In this document: positions 30,935 through 41,540 of the stretch, in pieces
Layout: each line of letters begins with the position of its first letter
Numbering within the stretch: the first letter of the stretch is position 1
DNA from: Anniella stebbinsi
Lineage: Eukaryota; Chordata; Lepidosauria; Squamata; Anniellidae
Length of the DNA: 64,000 nucleotides
Assembly: GCA_029215795.1 (NCBI GenBank)
Contig: JARDYH010000001.1
Location: 185,263,654 to 185,327,653, forward strand
Direction: 5' to 3'
Notes under the pieces: generated by a model
What the model saw: only the letters and a program-made list of their open reading frames with translations
Databases searched by the model: none
What the model was told of the DNA's origin: nothing
Position numbers and translations under genes: made by a program

Positions 30935-31240
30935 GCTTGGTCTGACTCTTCTCCTTCAGCAAGTAGGTTACACAGTACCTGGAATAGTCATCTACAGATA
31001 TTAGTAAATAATGGTTTCCTGCCTTGGAAGGTGTTTGAATGGGTCCACACAGGTCAGTGTGTATTAACTCTAGTGGCTTTCTTGATTGCCTTTCACTCTG
31101 TTTTGGGATAGATGGCCTTACACTCTTTGCTTTAATGCAACTCACACATCTGTCTTTGCTATTGCTGCATGACTTTGTTGACATGCCTTTTGTTAAATTC
31201 TTTCTTTCCATAGCAGATGTGGATTGCAAGAGAGAAACTC

Positions 31241-32399
31241 CCTGCGAGGCACCTGCAATGGCAGTCAAAAGAGAACTGAGGGAATAGGCAGAAACCCACT
31301 AGGGACATGTGCACTGGACAGTGGGGAAGAGTTCCCACCAAAAAATCCTCAGCTATAGAAGCTTATTACCAAATCAAGGCTTCATGTAGGCACAGAGCCC
31401 ATATGTGTGGTACATAGAGACTGCGAAGAAGAACACGGAAGATTTATTCAATCAATCAGCAGTGGTGTATGAATGGGTCAAGGGCTTTCATTTTAAGATT
31501 GAAACAATGCATTGATAATTGGGGGAAGCCAGAGGCTAGCAGTATAACATTTTAAGTATTATCAACTAGCAAGAACATGGACACTGCACAAGCTGTTCTA
31601 GGCAAAATTATGCAAACAATCAATTTACAGGAAGAAAAGACATATAGAACACAATAGCAACGTGGTGGTTAAAACTAGAAAAAAAGTGATTCCTGGGATT
31701 CACCTCATCCCACTCATTTATTCCAAAAAACAGGCTGCACAGAGGGAGTCAAACAAAAGAAAACATATTTTGAGTGTCTACAAATATTTGTGATAAGGAA
31801 AAAATGCTGAGACATTTGATCTAGTTCACAGAGGAAAAGACAGAACCTTACATGACCCTTGAAAGAGTTAATCAAAATAATTTGATGTATTGTAATAACT
31901 TAAACTGTTGACACTGGTGAAGCAGGACATCATTTACACATTAAGAAGTTAAGAATAAAACAGGAAATTCCAAGAGAAGATTTTCACTTTTAGTAATAAA
32001 GAGAGAGAACAAACTGAATGAGCATGTCATTGTCAACTGGCCCTTAAAAAGTATTCACACGATCCAGAGATTTAAAAGGGCAAAGTGTAATAGATCACCA
32101 TCTAATATTGCGAGGGCCTTCCCAGCACATTTAATGAGATATGTATGGAATATACTGGCCAGGGCCATTTATATATTACAAAATATATGCATCATTATCA
32201 TACACAAATTATCATTCTCATATACATAGTCTAATATCATCATATCTTTGCTCAGCCATAAAGCTCTGTGAGTAACCTTAGGCAAACTTCATGTTGTACA
32301 CAAACATGTGTAAGACAAATCTGGATACTTTTTCTGAAGGCCCATCTCTAGGAGAGAAGTGGCAGTGGGACTTTACTCCTGATCTTTTTCCCTACAAGC
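31241..32399. other. unassigned block, possibly part of an LTR element
   Basis: The copia reading frame stops near 31240 and nothing matching gag or a second copia LTR follows. On the minus strand there is an ataaatc polyadenylation-like signal near 31455 and a TATA-like run near 32170, which would fit an LTR, but termini and target duplication were not found. Confidence 0.35.
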
Positions 32400-33300
32400 C
32401 ATTTTCCCACTCCAACACAAGGTTCTAGAGCAGTACCCTTCTGGACCATCTCTCTGGGTTGGGATGCAGGACACAGTGTTCCAGTGGTTCCAGTCCTATT
32501 TGGGGGTGGGGAGGTTGCAGAAAGTGGTGCTGAAGGACTTATGCTACATCACTTGGCCATTGGCTGTTAAGATGCCTCAAGATTCCATCTTTCCCCTCAT
32601 GCTTTTTTTAACATCTACCTAGAACCTCTGGGTGAAGTCATCCAAAAGTTTGGACTAAAATGTCTTCATCATGTGGATGACACACAGCTCTACATCTTAT
32701 TTCCATCATCTAATCCCAAGGAGGCAGTGAAAACCCTGAACAAAATATGGGGACAATTTCAGGGTGGATGAAAGTTTGTAAGGAAATCTTCTGATCTTAA
32801 TGGATATTTGCAACTGACTCCATATAGGGTTACACTCCCATTAAGAGCCAGTTTGTCATTTGGGAGTTCTCCTGAACTTGGTCTTTACCATGGCGGCACG
32901 GGTGGCATTGGCTGCCAGGAGTGCTTTTTACCAGCTGCTTCTAGTTTGCCAGCTGCAGTTGCATTGGGATTCTGTTATACTTATTCTGCACCAGTTGAAT
33001 TGAGTACTTATTTGTTTCCAGGCTCAATTTAAAGTGTTTGTATTTGCCTTTAAAGTGTTAAATGCTTGGGACCCAGGATATCTGAAGAATCAGCTGAACC
33101 TCTATGAACCTGTCCAAGTGTTAATATCAGCACCTGAGGCCTTGATCTCTGGTGTACCAGTGAGAGCAGTCAACAAGTATCAAGAAACAAGTACCTTTCT
33201 TGTGGTGGCACCTCATCTTTGAAATGCCTTCCCCTGGAAAGCGCATATGGCCCCTGTTATGCTGGCTTTTAGGAGGATTTTAAAGATGTGTTTCCCACAA
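32400..33300 (+). mobile_element. L2 LINE fragment, decayed
   Basis: Pieces equivalent to 'LQWFRSYLTGQLQKVVL', 'NIYLEPLGEVIQKFGLKCLH' with 'VDDTQLY' (catalytic box, first Ala changed to Val), then a C-terminal 'QFKVFVFAFKVLNAWDPGYL' and 'FLVVAPHL' near 33020-33220. The order matches the 51-53 kb L2. Several frames are needed; dead copy. Confidence 0.8.
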
Positions 33301-33390
33301 TAGAAAGAAAGGATGATTTCAAGCTCTTAAACACTTTTATTATCTTTCCTAGTACCTAACTCTCAGTTTTCCCTCATTCAGAGCCAGTGT

Positions 33391-34255
33391 TATTTATTTA
33401 TTTATTTATTGCATTTTTATACTGCCCAATAGCTGAAGCTCTCTAGGCAGTTTACAAAAATTAAAACCATAAAACCATTCAAAATATAAACAATAGTATA
33501 AAAATGCAATCTAAGAACACAAGTAGGATAAAACCAAGCAGCAATGCAAAATTAATACCAATTTAAAATACAGATTTAAAACAGCAAAGTTAAAAATTAA
33601 ACTGATAAACTGTTAAAATACTGAGAAAATAAAAAGATCTTCACCTGGCGTCTAAAAGAGTATAATGTAGATGCCAGGCAAACCTCTCTGGGGAGCTCAT
33701 TCCACAGCTGGGGTGCCACAGCAGAGAAGGCCCTCCTCCTAGTAGCCACCTGTCTCACTTCCTTTGGCAGGGGCTCATGGAGAAGAACCCCCGAGGATGG
33801 TCTTAAGGTCCGGGCAGGTACATATGGGAGGAGGCATTCCTTCAGATAACTTGGCCCCAAGTCATTTAGGGCTTTGAATGTTAATATTAGCACTTTGAAT
33901 TGGGCTCAGATCTGGACCGGCAGCCAGTGCAGCTGGAAAAGGACTGGCGTAATATGGTCTCGTTGGCCAGTCCCCGTTAACAGTTTGGCTGCCCTGTTTT
34001 GTACCAGTTGAAGTTTCCGGACCCTTTTCAAAGGCAGCCCCACGTATAACGCATTGCAGTAATCCAGACGAGAGGTTATCAGAGCGTGGATAACTGTAGC
34101 TAGGCTATCTCTGTCCAGATAAGGGCGCAGTTGGTATATCAGCCTAAGATGATAAAAGGTGCTCCTTGCCAGTGAGTTAACCTGTGCCTCAAATGACAGT
34201 TCCAGAACCAGGAGCACCTCCAAACTATGAACCCGATCCTTAGGGGGAGTGGAAC
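33391..34255 (-). mobile_element. L2 LINE 3' part, inverted
   Basis: Minus strand, from high to low coordinates: 'RSTFYHLRLIYQLRPYLDRD' and 'SRLDYCNALYVGLPLKRVRK' (34223-33906), 'LILTFKALNDLGPSYLKECL' and 'AFSAVAPQLWNELPREV' (33893-33597), then the AT-rich 3'UTR and a ctataccgcc-type tail with a TTTA repeat at 33391-33420. It is less decayed than the plus-strand fragment it faces; one frameshift separates its two open segments. Confidence 0.88.
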
Positions 34256-34479
34256 CTCATCCTGTTAGAGCTGGTTCACATCGGTGGTGAAGGTGGATTA
34301 TATTTTTTATTGAGATTCTGGGAATCATAACAGTTCTATACATTCAGTTTACTGCTGAATGTGGATATATTTTGACAGTACTCCATTTCTATTAAATCTT
34401 ACCCATTTTCATCATTTGGTTCACATACAATTTATAAATGCACAGGGGTTTGAAGGTGGGTTGGTTGCCTCTTGACTAG
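34256..34479. other. unassigned DNA
   Basis: No feature recognised. Confidence 0.4.
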
Positions 34480-34770
34480 CCAGCAGTGTAGAGGAGGCAG
34501 GGCATGAGGTTTGGTCCTGATCCTGCAAATCCCCAAGGTGTTATAGGCATCTCCCCCTTTTTGATGCACATGGGATTTTCGCTGCTTTCAGAGTTCGAGT
34601 GCTAGGTTTTCATAGTGCATGGGGAGCCTCCTTAGTAGAGGCGACTGGCTGTATGGAGTTCGGCCTCGATCCTTGTGTTGTGTGGTGGTGACTGGGGTTT
34701 ATTTTGGCTGGCTGCAGAGCTCTGTGGCAAGAGCAAGCAGCTGCCACTCTGCTCTTCACTGGTTTACTGA
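34480..34770 (-). repeat. unnamed repeat, inverted copy 3
   Basis: The words tttggtcctgatcctgcaaa, tccccaaggtgttataggca, gggtttattttggctggctg and agagctctgtggcaagagca are the reverse complement of 17229-17445 in the same order, with small insertions between them. Confidence 0.7.
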
Positions 34771-34927
34771 TTAGGAACATGTTAAAGTGAAGTTTAAAAT
34801 CAGCCCACTTCCATCTTATAGATCATGTTCTCTTCTACCTTTAATGAATACTTAATGTATAAATTATTGGATTTGAAGGGCAACACTTGACAAAATCTAA
34901 GGGGATTCTTCAAGTAATGATAGTAGA

Positions 34928-35065
34928 TAGGGTTAGGCAACTGGTGCCTTCTAGATGTTTTGGACTACAATTCCCATAATTCCTGGCAATTAAACATGCT
35001 GGTTTTGGTTTATGGGAGCTGTAGTCCAAAACATCTGGAGGGCACCAGGTTGCCTGCCCCTGCTA
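34928..35065. mobile_element. palindromic foldback repeat (copy 2 of 6)
   Basis: Left arm aactggtgccttctagatgt and tttggactacaattcccat; right arm gggagctgtagtccaaaaca and tctggagggcaccaggtt. The arms pair over ~45 bases around a short centre (caattaaacatgctggtttt). This is the best-preserved copy in the window. Confidence 0.8.
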
Positions 35066-35092
35066 TAGATACTTTATTGGTTCCAGTTAAAC

Positions 35093-35412
35093 TAGGGTGA
35101 CCAGATAAAATCCAGGTCAGGGCTCATGTAACTTTAACAGTTGTAGAGAAAAGGGAATTTCAGCCAGTGTCATTTGTATGCAATTAGTTCCTGATGAAAT
35201 TCCCTCTTCATCACAACGGTTAAAGTTGCAGGCACTATACTAGAGTGACTATATACAAAAGAAGGCAGGGCCCCTGCAACTTTAACTGTTGTGATGAAGA
35301 GGGAATTTCACCAGGAACTAACTGCATACCAACGACACTGGCTGAAATTCCCTTTGCTCTACAACTATTAAAGTTACATGAGCCCTGACCTGGATTTTAT
35401 CTAGTCACCCTA
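35093..35412. mobile_element. hAT-like palindromic MITE (copy 2 of 5)
   Basis: 320 bp. Ends TAGGGTGACC and its inverted partner GTCACCCTA. The two halves are complementary over most of their length (aactttaacagttgtagaga with its partner, gaaattccctcttcatcaca with its partner). Flanked by agttaaac (35085-35092) and agttacac (35413-35420), an 8-bp target duplication with one change. An 8-bp duplication and a TAGGG start fit the hAT superfamily. Confidence 0.92.
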
Positions 35413-35719
35413 AGTTACACATATGATATTCTGTGAGTTTGGCTGGGTGGCTGGCTGTATCCCTTCCCAAACTATTTTGTTGCTGCAAGGCGGAAGGGTG
35501 TAATCTGAAAGCTGAGATGGAGGGGAATGTAACAGGCTGTGTTTGGGGAACCCACAACCTTTGGAAGGGAGTTCTCAAATGTCTCTTCCCCCTAGGAACT
35601 GTATAGGAAGATAGCATGATTTCCCCCCTATTTTAGGGAGGCATCGGTGCCTTTACATCAGCAGCCATTATTCCAATCTCTACCCTAATTTCAGGCCTAT
35701 TTATTTACATACCTGAAAG

Positions 35720-36038
35720 TAAGGTGACCAGATAAAATCCAGGTCAGGGCTCATGTAACTTTAACAGTTGTAGAGAAAAAGGAATTTCAGCCAGTGTCAT
35801 TTGTATGCAATTAGTTCCTGGTGAAATTCCCTCTTCATCACAACTGTTAAAGTTGCAGAGGCCCTGCCTTCTTTTGTATATGGTCACTCTAGTATAGTGC
35901 ATGCAACTTTAACTGTTGTGATGAAGAGGGAATTTCACAGGAACTAATTGCATACAAATGACACTGGCTGAAATTCCCTTTTCTCTGCAACTGTTAAAGG
36001 TACATGAGCCCTGACCTGGATTTTATCTGGTCAGCCTA
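35720..36038. mobile_element. hAT-like palindromic MITE (copy 3 of 5)
   Basis: 319 bp, starting TAAGGTGACCAGATAAAATC and ending GGTCAGCCTA. Perfect 8-bp target duplication cctgaaag at 35712-35719 and 36039-36046. Relative to copy 2 the central segment (tttgtatatggtcactctag) is in the opposite orientation, as expected of a palindrome inserted the other way round. Confidence 0.95.
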
Positions 36039-36248
36039 CCTGAAAGCCAACATACCAAGTGAATGTGGGCATATATAGATGACCAGCAACTTACTTGCTC
36101 TCTGGAAATACAACTGAGTGACAGACAGCACAGAAACCTCACAAAACCTTGGCTAAGGATAGGATCCTCAGGGAGGAACCACCAGCCAATGGATGAAAGA
36201 TGCAACAAAACCAGCCAGGAAAGTAAGGGTGGAATTGCATTTGCACAT

Positions 36249-36437
36249 TTCATAGAAGCATAGAATAGTAGAGTTGGAAGGGGCCTATAAGGCCATCGAG
36301 TCCAAACCCCTGGTCAATGCAGGAATCCACCTTAAAGCATACCTGATAGATGGTTGTCCAGCTGCCTCCTGAATGCCTCTAATGAGGGAGAGCCCACCAC
36401 CTCCCTAGGTAATTGGTTCCATTGTCGTATTGCTCGA
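36249..36437 (-). mobile_element. CR1 3' end, inverted
   Basis: catagaagcatagaatagta, gagttggaaggggcctataa, ttgtccagctgcctcctgaa, then ctccctaggtaattggttcc. Reverse complement of 3070-3247 including the end of the coding region's flank. No RT remains. Confidence 0.9.
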
Positions 36438-37973
36438 GATGCTCTAGATTACTTAGATGTATCTCATTTGTTCAGTATTTTTATTTAAACATATTGTAGG
36501 TGGTCATATTTGAGAAGATGACTTAGCAGCACTAGCTTTATTTCATTTTTTTCTGACATAACATAATTAATAGAGGATCTGTATATAAGTTCACTAGTAG
36601 AAAAGTCAAATTTGCTGACACTGGTTTATGCCATGCCTTCTAGCACAAAGTTTTCTTATTGCTTTTTGAGTTAGAGAAGGAACTGCATTGTGAGAGCTCT
36701 TAAAAATTCCTAGCATACTGAACATTTTTGGATAAAACATGCTAATAAATTAATCATATTTATCCACCAAAGAAGTTGATCTTCTGTTACATATTTGCTT
36801 ACCATAGTTGCAAATTATTCATCAATACGACTTATTTAATAATTTTATTTTTATTCTTAATAATTTTATTTTTAACTATATGTGTAGCAAATAAAAATAG
36901 TAAACAAGAGTTTTAGTGACAAGAGAGTTTTATATAATAGTATAGTGTAATATAATTTCTTACCACTTTCATGTTTTTGACATTCATATTTCTCATAAAA
37001 TCAAACAAATGTTATTGATACTGTTGTCTGTGTCTATACAGTACATTGAAAATTTTACAACAAACATTTCACTGCTGTCCTAAGATTCACACAATAATCA
37101 TGCCTGAGTATCTTTGGCCTCATTCTACATTTCAGGATTTCTTTGCTGCAATCTGAGCTGATTCTTTGGGGATCACACTGTACAGTCTCTCATGCTCTTT
37201 GACTTCATTGGTTTAACTATAAAGGACACATTCTTGGAATGCTTTCAGCAGAAAGATCCTATACAACATAGATGTGGAATAAGCATGTGAAACAGGGAAA
37301 CAATTTGAGATGTCATTCCGTACTGGAGCAATTCTAATTCCCATGCTGTCCTAAAACTGGTTAAGATAATTCTAGCTATGGGAAATTAAAATCTACACTA
37401 GAATGAAGATGCTTTCTAAGGAAAATATGGTTGAATACAACCCAGTTCCACAGCTGTAGACAGTATTTTAAATTCTGTTCTCATTTCTGATGCACAACCA
37501 AAGTAACTGCTGTGTGGAATTATGTGAAAGTTGCAATCAGACATTGAAGGCCATCTCTCCATTGAGCAAGAAAAGTCTACGGAGAATGTAGTTCCTTTTT
37601 ATTAGAGTGGGAAGATGTCTACATTTTGCCAATCGTTGGGTGGGTTCACACGTTACGCTAATCCACCCTTGTGAATGATCTATGCAGTGTGGATTCTTCA
37701 CTGAACAACTCACAATATGCCCGACAGACAATCAGGCTTTTGCTATACATTGTTCTCCTTCTCTTTTCCCTTCAGTCCCAGGACTTTGTGGCGAAGCCTG
37801 TCTTGTCCTCCCCCTCCCCACTCAGATTTTCAATCCCAGGATTTTTCCCCCCCACTTCCTCAAAAATGCACACTTTGAGGTCACTCCTATAGCTACCCTT
37901 TTTGTTCCCTGCCTTTTGTTTTTTATTTTTCAGTGCCTTAAAAATGTACAATTGGGCTCACAACTTATTATTA

Positions 37974-38007
<34 letters not shown>

Positions 38008-39254
38008 GTCGGTGTTTCACAGGTGTGCAAGTGTGCTGTCCAATATGTGGAATCTTGCCTGCTCAATTTCCTTCTCTTGTTTCAGCTGTCGAAGGCAGCA
38101 GTGGAGTAGGCAACATGCAAGGAAATTGACCAAATGAGGTTGCCTATCCACTAATTTGTGTACAGTTAGGAGAATTAATTACTATTAAGGGGGAGGAGGG
38201 ACCCGGTGCCACACTCAGAAGCACCAAAAATTGGGGAGCAAAAGGAGTAAGTGCACCAAAAGGGGGGGAATAATATCTCCCCCTTGGCGACATGAGATCC
38301 TCTCGATTTAAAGTGTTGGACTGACAATTCTCGGTGTCCTTTACCTTTTCAAAACTTTCAAAACTCTCAAGCTATTCCAGAAAGGGGAGATATTAACTCC
38401 CACTTCCTTTTCACGACTCTGTTTTGGAGCATTTACTACTGCGGCTAGTATGGTTCTCTGACAATTTTAAAACATCCCTCAGAAATGTACAAAAATTTCA
38501 TGGCTGAAAAGTAAATGGAAGCAAAATTAGTGCAAATGTAAGGGCTGTTAAGTAAATGAAGAGAAATTTGCGCACCTGCATGAACTGCTCAGTTTGTAGT
38601 GGTTACATGCACTCTGTGATAAGTCACGATTTTGCAAATGCACATCTTTATATACTCATTGACTGAAGTCAAACTGTGAACCTTCTCATATCATCCTGCT
38701 CATGGTGGCAAATTCTTGTTTGTTAGCCTGAATATTACCTTTGGAGTGGGATTGGGCAGGATAAAAAATGCTGTTTATAGCTAAATATGTGCAGTCCAGA
38801 TGACCTCCTGTAAATCCTTCTTTTCATTTTTATTCATATAGAAAAATTAGGAAAGTCAAATCTAATTTGAATTTGAAGACAGCAGTGTAAGCACTAAAAA
38901 GAAGTGTCCGTATGTTGCATTCAAGCTGAAGCTTGAATTAATAAGTTCACATTCATGCAATAATTTCACTTACGAGGATGGATGCAATGCGAATTTTTCT
39001 GCAGAAGCACCATTTTTCCATCTCAGAATTGAGAGATTTCCTAGAAATCACCATTTTGCAAATGGTCATCTTAATGCACTCATTGACTGAAGTCAGACAA
39101 AGGGGGGAAAGAACTGTAAAACAGACCCTTTGGTGTGTATGGGAGCAGGGAGCTGGGGAAAGTATATAGACCGATGGGGCTATTCTCAGATGTGATAGCA
39201 GTTTCATTATGGGGGATACAGAATTAAAATCTGTTCTCACTTTATCTCACCTTC
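36438..39254. other. unassigned AT-rich intronic DNA
   Basis: Nearly 3 kb without a gene or nameable repeat apart from the (TTA)n run at 37965-38007 and a caccaaaagggggg-like phrase near 38255 that echoes the unnamed repeat at 17229. The 151-codon frame at 37682-38137 runs through the TTA array (poly-Ile) and is not a gene. Confidence 0.5.
37965..38007. repeat. (TTA)n microsatellite
   Basis: About thirteen TTA units with one G interruption. Confidence 0.95.
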
Positions 39255-39700
39255 ACTTGTTTATATATTTATTAAATTTCTATACCGCTCCATAGCTGAA
39301 GCTCTATGGGCGGTTCACAAAAATTAAAAACTCAAGGTACAACGTAAAACAATATAAAATATATAAGCTTAAAACCACAATATAAAAGTATAACCGGAAT
39401 AAAAATAAAAATGCAGATATTTAAGATACAGATTTAAAACAGCACAGCTAAAAGAATAGAATGCTAAAATGCAGGGAAAATAAAAAGATTTTCAACTGGT
39501 GCTTAAAGGAGTATAACATAGGTGCCAGGGAACTTATTCCACTCTGGGATGCCATTGCAGAAAAGGCCATCACTTCCTTTGGCAGGAAGTCATGGAGAAG
39601 GACCCCCTGAAGATGATCTTAGGGTCCAGGCAGGTACATATGGAGGAGACAATCCTTCAGACAACTTGACCCCCAGCTGTTTAGAGCTTTGTTCTTCTGT
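39255..39700 (-). mobile_element. L2 LINE 3' end, inverted
   Basis: tattaaatttctataccgct, ccatagctgaagctctatgg, an AT-rich 3'UTR, then a coding remnant ('SEGLSPPYVPAWTLRSSSGG' on the minus strand) corresponding to 'KECLLPYVPARTLRPSSGV' of the copy at 33.6 kb. It is truncated at about 39700. Confidence 0.85.
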
Positions 39701-40404
39701 GTCAAAAGTCAGAACCGTATCTGAACATTCAGCACCATAATTCTTGAACATGTTTATATAATTACTGGTGTACTGATTCTGCAAAATATTTTTAATTTAA
39801 AATATATTGTTTCCTTAGCATTTTAAAATTTTGGATACACTGTGTGTGTGTGTGTGTGTGTCTGTGTGCTCGCGCATGCGTGGAGATGTGCTTTCAGATG
39901 TCAAATATTTCTTCAGCAAGAAATACATGCAATGAACTCTAAAGTTTCTTTCTGGAACAGGGAAGTACCTCTTCTTCCATAGCTCATTGTGGCTGATTCT
40001 CTTCTTTACCATCCATGGTCATAGCATTGCTCAGAGGGTGACAGCCAAGAGCACTTCAAATTCCTACAAACATCATATAGAAGCCTGATTTTCTTTAAAG
40101 AAACCCCTGCACAGACCGTGGATACACACACATCCATATTACTATCTGTCTGGGGATGTTTTACAATTTGTTTCCCTTTAAATGTGTCCGAAGACAAGGC
40201 TGCTTATTTGTAGTTTGCCTTTTGCAGCACAGTTTTCTTACTCCTCCCCAGTTGCTCATAAATTATACTTGAAATTAGTAACTTGTTCTCTTTTGCATCC
40301 ATGTATGTTCTATAAAAATGGCTAAAACACAATTATCCACTTATATGAGTTAACCCAACAATTGTGTCACATGCATTTTTCTGTGGTGCTGAAGATGTAG
40401 GTTG
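39701..40404. other. unassigned DNA with a (TG)n run
   Basis: Contains the (TG)n microsatellite 39841-39868; otherwise nothing recognised. Confidence 0.45.
39841..39868. repeat. (TG)n microsatellite
   Basis: Fourteen TG steps with a single TC, followed by an alternating gctcgcgcatgcg purine-pyrimidine stretch. Confidence 0.95.
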
Positions 40405-40900
40405 GAGTGGCTGAACTCAGCTAGCACTCACCCCACCGCCACTCTGGCCTGTCCCCACAAACTGGACCTTGCGAGCCCCCTCCAAGCGCTCGCAATTAGC
40501 GTGGCCGGGGACATGTATACTTCCCAGAGACTCCGTGAAGCGCGCTGTCCTGCCCCACACTGCTCCAGTCGGGGCCTTAAAGGGCCTCTTAATGCAAGAA
40601 TAACTTATGTCAAGAGGACCTTGAAGGCCCCCATTGGAGTGGGGTCAGAAGCATGCTTTCCACAGTCTCCAGAAAGTGTGCGATTCCCCTTGCTGAGTTA
40701 ATGATAGTGCCATTTACACAGCTGGGGAAAAGGGAGTAATCCTGGTTGCCAGGGTGGACTCAAACCCAAGTGCTCGCGAGTGCTCGGGTGCGAGTCCGCC
40801 CTCCTGCCAGGTGCATCCAGTTGAGTCCATGAGGGCCGGATGTGAGGGGGGTGCTGCCCTCACTGACCCAACCAGACTCTTGTGACATCCCTAGGGAGGA
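40405..40900. mobile_element. GC-rich nested-palindrome element (copy B of 3)
   Basis: ggggccttaaagggcctctt, then a short hairpin, ccttgaaggcccccattgga, gtctccagaaagtgtgcgat, then aagtgctcgcgagtgctcgg and gagtccatgagggccgg. The modules follow the order seen at 19.55 kb and 62.64 kb but with more substitutions; the ggcggccgcc core is not preserved. Confidence 0.65.
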
Positions 40901-41034
40901 GCATGTGTGCTTCCCACTCAGTAAACATACAGGTCCTCTCGGAAACTTATAAAAATGATTCTACATAGCTTTGTGCAGTAGTAGAGGAGAGAGGGCCATA
41001 GTCACAGGAGGATGTTGTTGGAATTATATTGATG

Positions 41035-41540
41035 CTGGCCATTCAGAATAAATTTGGATTCATCCTGTTTAGCCTTAACTTTTGCCAAGATGTTAAAAGG
41101 CAGCAACACAGAATGATCAGGTATTTCACCCCTGTTGGTAGCTGCAATGTGAGTAATAACTTGTGGGCATAAATGATTGAACACACATTTCTGGGATGAT
41201 GTAAAAGCTGGAACTACCCGTTTATTAAAAAAAATACTAAAACCAATGGCATGTGTTAAAGACACTTGAGAAAATATCTTAGGACTGAAACCCTTGCAAT
41301 ATTATTTTCTTATTAACCCCTTAATGCACCAAAGCCATTCAGAACAGAATGGAATGTCCCAAAATGTCAGCCTCCAAGCGAGACAAGCCAACGAAATTCA
41401 CTACTCACACCTGCCTGAATGTGAGGGGCACAATAAACCACAATATGTCCACAAAAACCATGTTCTGGGACTGAGTAAAAGCCAGAACAGCTTTTAAAAA
41501 ATACAAGAAATGGCATATGTTAGAGACGCTTGCTAATGTA
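41035..41540 (+). repeat. two diverged ~296-bp tandem units
   Basis: Unit 1 (about 41035-41275) and unit 2 (about 41333-41535) share, in order, gccattcagaa, a 'cacaa/catttctggga' block, gtaaaagctggaac versus gtaaaagccagaac, an aaaaaatact/aaaaaataca A-run, and ggcatgtgttaaagacactt versus ggcatatgttagagacgctt. Confidence 0.65.

Larger units (their letters stand above)
28249..31240 (-). pseudogene. Ty1/copia pol (integrase, RT, RNase H), inactivated
   Basis: Domains in copia order on the minus strand: zinc/pre-integrase remnant with 'DRCVSCIKAKSV' (about 31150); integrase core with 'LELIHTDLCGPIQTPSKAGN' and 'SVDDYSRY' (about 31070-30980), 'QTENGGEYM' and 'PPEQNGVAERKNRMLMEM' (about 30850-30720); a variable proline-rich linker (30508-30194); RT with 'VGCKWAFKAKWN' and 'VKTAFLHGEIKEDIYMEQ' (30103-29627); 'TRPDIDAAVG' (about 29210); RNase H with 'YTDVDWAGDTTDRKST', 'SSTEAEYVSAAQACQELKWL' and 'CTRHIDVKYH', ending at the stop 28249. 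Gag, protease and the 5' LTR are absent. It is disabled by the 22-bp duplication at 30891-30934, a frameshift near 29630, YVDD changed to YVHD at 29544-29555, and the 355-bp insertion at 28741-29095. Confidence 0.92.

Noticed and set aside
37682..38137. 151-codon open frame on the + strand
   Set aside because: Contains a poly-Ile run produced by the (TTA)n microsatellite; no homology or splice signals.
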